From Pholis gunnellus (Eukaryota; Chordata; Actinopteri; Perciformes; Pholidae): a stretch of 64,000 bases of DNA. The DNA lies in NCBI GenBank assembly GCA_910591455.2, contig OU342806.1, positions 7,802,275-7,866,274 on the forward strand, read 5' to 3'. The position numbers and the translations under genes are program-made. Numbering within the stretch: the stretch's first letter is position 1; every line of letters starts with the position of its first letter. Below are positions 22,640-32,914 of this stretch, piece by piece. Under the pieces are notes generated by a model. The model was not told the origin of the DNA and searched no databases. It saw only the letters and a program-made list of their open reading frames with translations.

Positions 22640-25600
22640 ATGGAGGAGTGGAACATGAGCGTCGGTAGTCTGGGTGAACAAGTCCTGGAGAGGCTGTCAA
22701 AGATGTTGGACAACGCCACCTGCGGATGGAGGCAGCTGGCCACCGCTGTGTCCGAGCTGCCGCAATTCCGCTGCAGGTGAGACATTGAAGGCATCACTTA
22801 AAAGACGCGCTCCACACACTATAACATTATTTCCACACTTTAACTTATTTAAACATTTACACTCCATCCTGTAGTATAGGGATTATCTTTGATGTATGAC
22901 ATTTGTGATAAACAGGTTTGGGCCCATTGAACTCTCCCCACCAGGCTAACACTGCCCATTGTAATCCCTCTGTGTAGTGAGAGCGAGCTGACCAGCTGCT
23001 CACTGCAGGTGCTGAGCACTGCAGGCAGCCCAGGACGCTCACTCCTGGCTCGGCTTGCTGACCGCTCCTGCTCCCTGGACTTCCTACTGCACTGCCTGAG
23101 GAAGATGGACCACCAGGAAGCTGCGCAGTACCTTACCAGCACATGTGAGGAAGAACTGTCAGGGGGGGGGGGGGGGGGGGGGGGGTGCCATATGCAAATG
23201 TAGAAAAAACAACCTATTTTTAGGAAATACCTCTTTAAGTGTCAAAGTCAAGGGATCCGAAATAATGTTGGGTTGGTTTCCAAACAGGGTGCCACATTAT
23301 TCTTTGCTTAGACTTCCATCCCTTGATCTAAACTAGTAAATCTGCTCAACTAAATGGTCTAAGTTGTTGGTATTTGTCTGTAAAATGTGAGTTTACATGT
23401 GAAACGTTTTCTTCAACAAATGTTCATAATCCAGGTGTACAGGCTGTGTGTTTGTGTGTGAAACAGTGGCGGTTCTAGACTTGGGGCTGTGAATATTTAG
23501 CGTTGCATCTTCCAATATAAATGCAGTCCATTTATCACCCCATAGGTTTGGTTCTCCAAAAGACTAAGGACACACTTAAAACAATAAACGCAATGATACT
23601 CATTAAGTTAATAGGTACATTTTTATTACTGCTATGAATAATTAAATTGTCCCCTTTTCTAGGGATAATGTGGGGTAAAATATGATGGCTCAGTTTATTT
23701 AGATGCTGATAAAACGCGTAGCTACACTGTGATGCCCCACATCTAAATAAATATATTTTTTCTGTGCATATGATTGTTTATGTGTGTGTGTGTGTGTGTG
23801 TGGTAGTGGCAGAGCTGATCCAGATCACAGTGCAGCCACAGGCCCAGCAGGCCACAGTGGGGGGCAGGGTGGTATTGACCTGCAGAGCCTCCGGTCCCCC
23901 TGGACTCAGCTACCAGTGGTTCAGAGGCAAAGAGGAGGTCAGTCAAACCTTGTTTGATTGTTTGAATGTAAATTATAACAATGGGATTTCAGGTCAAACC
24001 CCAAGTAATGTGGTGCGTTCTCAATTTATGTAACTTTTCGGCTAAATCTGCCACCTTCACATCATATGGATGATAATGTGGTGATTAGTTTATCACGTGT
24101 GATATCATGTGGTGACAGATTATTTGCTTGTTTTAGATTTTGGATGAGACAGGGAATACACCAGAGCTGGTTCTGTGTCCTTCAGTCCCGGCCCACCAGG
24201 GTCACTATATCTGTCGAGTCCACCACGGAGGGAACTTTATCTTCTCCCAGTGGGCTCATGTTCGCTTTGTCCAGACTGCAGGTTCAAGTCCAGGTACTCC
24301 TCCTCTCCTCCTTCTCGTCTCCCTGTTTCCCTTGTTTTTATTTCATCTCATGTGACGTAACATCCTCGAAAATCTTGTCATCTCAGGCTGCAGCAGCAGT
24401 CTGTTTCCAGGGTCAGCGAGTGGGCTGCGTAACATTCGTCAGCCTCAGTCCCAAGCAGTGTCTGAGGGCGACTCTCTGATCCTGGAGTGCAGTGCAGAGG
24501 CCAACCCGCCTGTGCAGTACGAGTGGTACCATAACATGCTGCCCATGACACAACACAAGACATGTTCTCTTAAGGTAAGTCGGTGTATTTACTGCTGTGA
24601 ACTGCTTACCGACTTTGTAGAACAATTTTTTTGTGGTTTAATACTTTTATAAGGCCAAAAACCAAGTCAATAGCGATATAAAGCCCTGTGCTATCGTCAT
24701 AAAAGGGATAATATGAACAAAAATCAAGGTATATTTGTACGTAAGTGTGACGTATATGAGATATGTAAGGCCAAACTAATACAGGTGTCGAGACTTTATA
24801 ATCAAAACCAGTGGCGGGCCGTGCATTTTATACCTGGACCTTCACTGCTGTCCTGCAGCTGAAACACAGCTGCGGTTATTATTTGTTTTGTGTAAAAATG
24901 AAGCCAACACCTGTAAATACACTAACTGCAGAGAATACGCCGAGAGTGCGTCTCCTCTCTTCTCTGACTGCAGCTGGGACTGCTGCGCGAGGCTTCTGTG
25001 AGAGTACCTGCCTGTGTGTGCTTTGGGGCGGCGGAGGGGCTCACGGCAGCACCCGCTGCTCGTTCACGACAGTGCAGAACGTACGAGCTTTCACGTCAGA
25101 GTCAAAACACCAGAAACGTCTCCAATAACACCAGAAAAAGTCGCTAGATTTGTCGCTAGTAGCTTTTGACAAAAAAAGTCGCCATGAGGGTTTGGAAAGT
25201 CGCCAGATTTAGCAAGAAAGTCGCCAAGGGCCAACACTGGCACCAACTAACTATGTCCCCAGAGCAACATTGGACGTAACAATGGTTCCTATCACATATT
25301 AAACCAAACAAAAATCCATCTGTAAAAACAAACGCATTTAACTTACCAGAGCTGCTGTTCACTATTTAAAGACAAAGTCCATCCTCCTTTCTTTGTTAAT
25401 AAAGAGTTTAATCTCACGGTTGTTCAGTACATCCGTGAGATTTAGTTCCAGTAGGAAGTTTTAATGCATTTGAGGGCTGAAAATGTCCGCTCGACAGAGG
25501 CAGCAGATATTGGGATTGTCACCGCCCAACATGTCACGCTAGCCCACTGACCAATCACGTATGGCTAGGCCAGCTAGAAGGCTCTGGCACCAACATGTCA

Positions 25601-26425
25601 AACTAAAGATCTGATTGGTTGAACACTATGACTTATCACTTAAACTGCATATGGATTCACTTGTGAGTCTGCAGGCCTCGGGCCTCTCTTCTTACCTAGA
25701 GACACAGGGCTGAAATCTGATTGGATAAAAGCTCTACTTAAAACAAGCTGCACTGGAAGCAGAGCAACTGAGGAAGACAGTAGATGTGCAATGAGAAAAT
25801 AAGATATTGGGAAAAATATTTTTAGAAATTATAATACATGTAGTGTATTTAAGAAAAATGATTGAATTATAAAATAGCTATAACTTTGTGACTCTGTTTA
25901 GGCCAGCAGAGAAGGCTTTGCTGGCCCTGACGGCCCACCACTGATCAAAACACATTTAACTAATCCTCAAATTTGGTCTCCATATCTTCTGTAGATCCCA
26001 TGTGTGACCACAGCACACAGAGGACAGTACAGGTGCAAGATGTTCAATTTGTATCATGAGGCCTGGAGTGAAACAGCAACGATCACCATCGGTGAGAGAA
26101 AGATAGAAGTCGGACACTGCACATGTATACGCCCAATAAAACACGAGTACTGTGCAGTGAATAACTTCCTGTTTTGCACTTTTATGCAGGCCCCAGTTCC
26201 ATCACTGAGGCATCCTGGGTAGAAGTTGATCGTGGTCTAGGTATTCTTTCTCTTCTGATAGTATATAGAAGGAAATAGAGGAACTAGACCCGAATTTTAG
26301 TTCCTTTTTATTATTTTCCGCGTTACTAGAACACATCAATACGACTTTGATTCCTGTTTTTGTAAGTACATCAGTGAAAGGCTTTCTGTGTCAAAGCAGT
26401 TAATCTGCTTGCTGGCATTTGTAGG

Positions 26426-26466
<41 letters not shown>

Positions 26467-29400
26467 TGTTGAAATCATGCTGTTTTATCCATTGTGGACT
26501 CATCTGATCAACAGAAAGCAATGTGTACAGTTTGTGTTGTTACTAAGCACTGTATAAATGAAAACGAGACAAAAACATTTTTTAAATTTGTATTTATACC
26601 TTTTTATATTGCCGTTGGCAGACTCAAAGGAAGTCCATAGGTCGACCTGCGGACCAGGATTACATCAGCTACAACAGACGGTCAACCCGCCCCCATCAGT
26701 CAAGCATTTCTATGGCGAGTTTTGTGTAAACAAATAAACACAGTGCAATCACAATACAGTACCTGTGGATGACATGATATTTTTCTTAGTTTTACAGTTC
26801 TTTCATGATGCCTTATCTTCCCCTCCACAGCCACAGACAAAGTCGCTCTCCTGATTGGCAATATGAACTACCTCTACCACACTCAGCTGTGTGCTCCCAT
26901 CGCTGACGTCCACGAGTTGACCAACCTACTCAGACAAATGGACTTCAAGGTGGTTTCCCTGCTCGACCTCAACTGGCAAGAGATGCACAGCGCTGTTACA
27001 GAGTTCCTCTTGCTGCTTGACAAGGGAGTCTATGGTTGGTCTCTTGTCCATCTGGACAATATGTTCAAAACGTGAATCATATGTGTGTCTGTACTTTTAA
27101 AGTCTACAACATAGGCTAAACACCTGCTCTACCCCTACATAATAAATAATTTAAAAAGATGTACAGTACCACTGTTTTTTACAAATATAGTGTAGAACTA
27201 ACTAAATGCTTATTTAAAACATACTTTTGTACCAACAACAAGCTAAAAAGACTCTATGCCAACTTAAGCTAAGAGACAACACACTTCATCAACTTCGATA
27301 ACACATATTTGTTACTCCTTTCCGCAGGCTTGCTATACTTTGCTGGTCATGGCTATGAGAATTACGGCAACAGTTTCATGGTTCCCATAGATGCGCCAGC
27401 CTCCTACACATCGGAGCACTGTTTGTGTGTACAGAATATACTTACCAGGATGCAGGAGAAACAGACTGGACTGAACGTATTGCTGCTAGACATGTGCCGT
27501 AAAAGGTATGAATTGATTGTTGATGTCCCGGCTTTTTAAAATCATGTTGAGGTTAGATCATCTGCTGCAAATATTTATGCCTCTAATGAATTCCTTTTCA
27601 GAAACGTATATGATGATGTCATCGTACAACCAAGACTGCTCAAGGTCACGGCAAATATAGTGTTTGGATATGCCACGTAAGTTTGCGGATTCTCCTCCGC
27701 TGGCTTTAATGCACCTCCTCCAGTGTTGCAGACATGTCTAAACTAGTCTCTCTGATTTAGGTTAAAAAGTGTCACTCATGTGTAGCTTGCTGTGTGTTTA
27801 GATGCGTAGACGCTGAAGCGTACGAAGTGAAGAGGGAAGACGTGGCAAATGGCATCTTCATAAGCTTCCTCAAGCGGCGAGTATGTGAAGATGAGAAGGT
27901 CACGGTCATGCTAGACAGAGTGGCTGAAGGTATGTGGAGCAGGCGCGTGAAGTATGAGATCTCTGGGCGTGCTATGAGATATCCATGTTGCAATTGAAAG
28001 TATGATCTACCTTACATTTAAATGTTTGAGATGATCCTATCATGTAGTCATTAGGTCACATTACGCTGCACCGTGTGGCCGGAAAGTGGCTTCCATGCAG
28101 CTCCTACCTGTGAATTTTCTTTTACATTTATATTGCTTGTGTGCTCGCTTAACTTGCCTTTATAGTCTGATATGTTTCACTCTTGAAGGATCTGGTATAG
28201 GCCTTTCTCACAGAAGATATTTTGACCCGTCACAGTAGGAAAAGCACAGGTGTAAATAATCAAATTATTGACGGCTGCTTTGATTTTAGGTTCTTGGTTT
28301 TGTGCGTCACTCTCACCAGAACAATACAGAGCCATCGTTAGTGTTATGATTAACACCTGTGTGCTGTTCCTACAACGACGGGTCCAAATGTCTGCTGTGA
28401 GAAAGACCTACTGTGGTCCACGTTGGCTCCATGACACGGTTTACTGACACACCAACATGGAGCAGAGACATCACTGTCATCAGTCCCACACTTTTCTGCT
28501 ATGGCAGCAAATAAACACAGTTCCATGTTTTGTCTGGCGCACAAGAATGTGGGAACAACATTTTCTTTAACCAGAGAAATACTTCAAACCATTTTAAAAT
28601 GTTGCAGTTAGAAGTAGTGTTACTATTTCTGTGTGATAAAGTGTATAATGGAGGAATACTTGGCAACATACTACAAACAGATTCACAAAGTTCTACTGTC
28701 TTTGGGGTTAAACATTTTGAGGATGTAGCAGCTCTGGCCACATACCACATGTCATGTTACAGCATCGGCAGGTGATGGAGCACACCTGTTGCGACAACCC
28801 TCTTTGGGTTTAAGCTCTTAAACAGCACTAAATAATGCTTGTTGTATGTCGTAATATATGTACTCCTATCAGACATGGGGCGCTGTGAGATCACTCGAGG
28901 GAGACAGGCTCTGGAGCTACGCAGTAATCTGTCAGAACGACGTTCCCTCATCGACCAGATACAAACCGCTGAATGTTCTGCTTCCCATTCAGCTCGAAAC
29001 CTGCAGTGGGCTGTCGCTCACGGTACTTGTTTCACAAACAGTGTGAATTATTAAATATTACAAGAATGATTGTCATGTTTGTAGATAATTTAATGTTTGT
29101 TGAAATCAAAAGTATTGTCTCAGGGTGTGATTTAAATGTCTCTTTGTAGTCCTACCAAAGAGTCTTTGCCTGCAGTTTGACTGTGGAGTGAAGGTTCAGC
29201 TTGGATTTGCTGCAGAGTTCTCCAACATCATGGTCATCTACTCTCGGATACTTGAGAAGCCTCAAGAAATAGTTTCCTGCTGTGCTCAGCTTACTGACTT
29301 CCCTGAGGTTTGTAAGCTGATATTACACATTATGATTTTAGATTTTAGAGACTCACAAAAGCATTCGTTCTAGCCTGTACCGACTCATCATACTTGCGAT

Positions 29401-30790
29401 GTGCGTTTCACAATATACTATATTTAAAGTGGGAATTAATTTGTCATGTTACAACCTTAACTTGGTGTCTAGGGGAACACAAGAAGTACAACAGTTTACC
29501 CAACCTTTGAATGAAAGGGAACAACAGTGAGAAAAAGACTACCGAAAGTTCCGTTTTTTTCAAAAAGATGATTAACAAATAGAGCAAATAAGGCGTCAGG
29601 GTCTCCAAGACAAAAAAATATGTGTCAAGATGCTGCTACATAAAATGCAACATTTCACCAGTTAGCCTCCACCACAGAGCAGTAGCGCCACCTCAAAGGC
29701 CAAAAAAGGACAGAAACATTGAAATTGGAAGTAAATATGCAGCTCCAATGATTGTTGAATGAGGTCCAGGAATGATCAGGTGTAAGCGATCCAGGCATTG
29801 AGAAAGGGGTGTGGCAGACCTGAGATGACTCTCTTCCAATCACTGGACGTAACTCATGGATATACTTGAAGCACACACAACAAATTTGTTTTACTGTACT
29901 GACCTTTATCTGTCTTACTTTGGCAGGATGTGGACATTGATTTGAAGAAGAGTAACCAGGAGACTCTGCTTGAAGCCGGCAGTTTATTATTGATCAAAGA
30001 AGATCTTCCTTCACCAGAAGTCCCAAGTCTCTACACACGAATCCGATGCCTGCAGAGACTCAGGGTCAGACACTGTTATTGTTTTCATTATAACTTCTCT
30101 TTTTTATGTCCTAGCAGAAAACTTGTATGTTTATGCCCCCCTCAAACAAATTAGTATTTGGCACAGTCAAGAATAAGTCTTTATTTAGCCACTATTTCCA
30201 ATTTTAAAGTATGTAATTAGTAGTCCATGAACAGTAGAATTTATGTTACATTGATTAATTTCCCTATTTCAAGCAATATTTCATACTTTCAAACTCAGAG
30301 CCAAGCCTTTTTATATTTTTACTATAAAGCTAACAAAACACATTCTTGCTCTTCACTGTCTTTATAGAGGGAGCTCACATTCACCATCTGCCTTCATTAC
30401 ACCTATTCCAACATGGATGATGAGGTACAGGAAAGGAAACCAGTGACAGTTGGTAAACCACTGGTATCCAAACTCAACCTGCATGAGCCCCGACCACCTC
30501 ACGCCCGCTCTGCCTCCTCATCCTCCAGCCTCGACTCCTTCAACATTCCCGAGAGCTCCTCCTCTGTTGGTTCAGCCTCAAATGCGTGGTCATATCCTGC
30601 ACAATCTGGCAGAGAATCCTCCACGATTGACTTGCCAACTTCATCCAGAAGTGCCAACATTCCAGAGGAAACTGACTGTGAATTTTTTGATGCCCCTCAA
30701 CCACTTGTCGCCAGCAAAAGCCTGCCCCACGGCCAAATAAATGACACGAATTACAAATTTAGTGACATGTACAATTTTCACTCTCACTGA
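22640..30790 (+). CDS. malt1: MALT1 paracaspase
   Basis: MALT1 is the scaffold and Arg-specific protease of the CARD-BCL10-MALT1 complex that drives NF-kB signalling. Fifteen exons: 22640-22776, 22978-23144, 23807-23937, 24137-24293, 24387-24574, 25995-26091, 26190-26240, 26831-27034, 27328-27505, 27602-27676, 27802-27929, 28873-29022, 29150-29307, 29927-30064, 30368-30790. They give 793 aa (human 824/813). Order: death domain (LERLSKMLDNATCGWRQLAT), Ig1 (CRASGPPGLSYQWF, GHYICRVHHGGNF), Ig2 (LECSAEANPPVQYEWY, GQYRCKMFNLYHEAW), caspase-like domain (DKVALLIGNMNYLYHTQLCA) with catalytic dyad His385 in YFAGHGYENYG and Cys434 in LLLDMCRKR, both 30 positions before human His415/Cys464. Then the Ig3-like domain (LCLQFDCGVKVQLGFAAEFS) and a Ser-rich tail ending NIPEETDCEF. 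The 24293 donor has an in-frame alternative 13 bp upstream only in the sense of phase 1 (24280), so that border is less sure. No exon equivalent to the human 11-aa alternative exon was found. Confidence 0.96.
23162..23185 (+). repeat. Poly(G) run of 24 next to malt1 exon 2 donor
   Basis: Twenty-four consecutive G, beginning 18 nt after the exon 2/intron 2 junction at 23144. In the pre-mRNA it would be a G24 tract able to form quadruplexes. Confidence 0.9.
23781..23802 (+). repeat. (TG)n microsatellite abutting malt1 exon 3 acceptor
   Basis: Eleven TG units followed directly by GTAG and exon 3 at 23807. No pyrimidine run separates the repeat from the acceptor AG. Confidence 0.93.
24801..25951. 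mobile_element. Non-autonomous hAT-type DNA transposon with 8-bp target duplication
   Basis: The element runs 24809-25943 (1135 bp). Left end CAGTGGCGGGCCGT, right end (inverted) CAGTGGTGGGCCGT: 13 of 14 bases match. Both ends are flanked by the identical octamer ATCAAAAC (24801-24808 and 25944-25951), the target-site size of hAT transposases. I see no transposase frame. A second set of TGGCGACTTT-like motifs (about 25130-25240, ending CAACACTG) suggests part of another hAT-like element inside. It sits in malt1 intron 5 and its right end is 51 bp before exon 6. Confidence 0.88.
26427..26469 (+). repeat. (TG)n microsatellite in malt1 intron 7
   Basis: About 21 TG units with one TATG interruption, in the 590-bp intron between 26240 and 26831. 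Confidence 0.93.
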
Positions 30791-31051
30791 GCATTATGTA
30801 ACCAATGATTAAACCATTACACACTGATAAATCAGCATTACAAATAAGCAAAAGGTGAAAAGATGGTGAGAAAAGCCTGTGAATTTGCTGTTTCAGTAAA
30901 GCTGACTAGAGACTCAGGTCATTGTTTGTGGCCAATTTAATTATTATCATAGTCTTAACTATGCATTACATTTTTGTCACGTTTTATGCATATTTTTTTA
31001 TTTTTTACAATGCATTGAAAAAAATATGGGTTCTATTTGTAAGAAGAAAGA

Positions 31052-31057
31052 AATAAA
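31052..31057 (+). terminator. malt1 poly(A) signal (AATAAA)
   Basis: Canonical AATAAA 262 bp after the malt1 stop codon. It is followed within about 330 bp by the safb start codon. Confidence 0.75.
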
Positions 31058-31194
31058 AACATCCGTTTAAGATTAATTGTATACACTGTTGTATGCTTCA
31101 GCTTTTTGTAACTTGCATTACATCTCATGTGCATTCGTACACCCGTTGGTTGACATCACTGTATGTGGATGTTTCTTGTTAATGTGTGATTTCT

Positions 31195-31383
31195 CCGGTG
31201 CTCTGCACTACGACCGTACTGCGCCTGCGCCGTAACGTCAACTCGACTGGCTCACCGCGGCCTCCATTTTGCAGTATTTTTGCAAGCTAGCTGCTCCCAT
31301 TCGTAAAGTGCAGCATCAGTAAATAAAGTGCATTGAAAAAGGATTGTTTAAAAACCTGAAGAGATATCCTCACGGACAAAACG
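31195..31383 (+). promoter_or_regulatory. safb promoter and 5' UTR (NRF1- and YY1-like sites)
   Basis: CpG-rich, TATA-less. GCGCCTGCGC (31221-31230) is an NRF1-type palindrome, TAACGTCA (about 31233-31240) is CRE-like, and CTCCATTTTG (about 31262-31271) is a YY1-type element in the usual start-site position. Confidence 0.6.
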
Positions 31384-32881
31384 ATGGCCGACCCATCCGC
31401 AGACGTGATCGTTCTGGAGGGCGCAGAGGTCCGCAAACTGTCGGAGCTGAGAGTGATCGACCTGAAGGCCGAGCTGAAGAAACGAAACCTGGACATCACG
31501 GGCGTGAAGAGCGTGCTGTCCGAGCGCCTGAAGAAGGTCGTCTATCTGCTCACTTTAAAAAAAAAACTATGCACTGGATTTGACTAACCCAAGTAACTTA
31601 ACGTTACTATCGAGGCCTGTATTTTGTGGCTTCTTGAACGTAGTCTACGCTAAACCTAAAGCTAACGTTAGCTTAGCTTACGAGGCCTGACTTTGTGCTA
31701 GCTAGCGTTAATCGTCAGCTAACGTTTGCGCCAAACGGCTAACTAACTATCATCTCGTGTCTATTTACATATTAGATTTTTGTAAAATAAAATGCTTCTG
31801 TGTGTTGAAGTGTGCGCATCTCTGTGATTAAACAGGCAATCGAGGAAGAGGGTGGGAATCCGGATGAGATTACCGTTGCTCCGGAGTCCAACCCAAAGAA
31901 ATCTAATGTGACACCGAAACGGACTTCCAAAGGTAAAGTTTCCATAACACGTCAAGTGGACACCGTTTAACCTACACTGCAAATGTCTGTACTATCCGAC
32001 GGTCTGCCCCATTCGTTTCTGTAAATGCAAAAATGTACATGTCACATGGTAGCGTTAAGTTACTCGAGGTGTTTCATTCACAGTCTTGGCGTTAAGAAAC
32101 TACAGAACACATTATAGTGTCTGAGAGACGATCACCCATGTGGACACTGGTACAGTCGGGTCACTTACCATTAAACTTGCTCGGTAAAGTAATCAGTAGT
32201 TCAGGTGTGCGCGGTGTCATTTTATTAGGTAACGTTACATCTTCATGGAGGATAATGCTCAGTGTTTGGTTTTTTTGGAGCCGATTCAACTTTATGGTGA
32301 TTATGGATGTAGAGTGGATAACATCTATCAGTTATTAATGCAATGCAAATAAAAGGCATCAAGCAGAAAATACACCCTCCAAAATGACCATAATAACTCT
32401 CTAAAACTGTTTGAAGATAAACTGAACAATTTAACCTTTATGATGGTAGGATTCTTTTTTCTTTCTGAGCTTTTCTGAGTTAGTTTTTGCCAAATTTACC
32501 TAATAAAGTGGCAATTTGGGGAAGCCTACTTTATGGATGTGTAACCTGAATATGTGTTAAAGGTCCATTTTGATTGTGAGTGTCCTGAATAACATGTTAA
32601 GTATATCATAATGTGAGCTTTCCCAGTGGTCTCTCACCTCAAAACTGAATGGTTATACTGTCAAATGAGTTGAATAAAATATGTTTCACTGTATTTATCT
32701 TCCATTTGCTAAAACGTACAGTGTACAATTCCCTGGGCACGTTGGAGAGAGGAGTATTAGTACTATGGGAGGCTTGTCTTATTCTGTAACAAACACAGTT
32801 ACAGAACATTTTTAGATGCGTAAATGTAGGAGCTGTCGGTTGTATTGGATTGCCTTACGATTGCCCATCACCTGAAAATCT

Positions 32882-32914
<33 letters not shown>

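Noticed and set aside
26622..26680. Possible malt1 cassette exon equivalent to the human alternative 11-aa exon
   Set aside because: An acceptor exists at 26621, but the donors I can see give lengths of 19 or 59 nt, neither of which keeps phase into the 26831 exon; direct joining of 26240 to 26831 keeps the frame.
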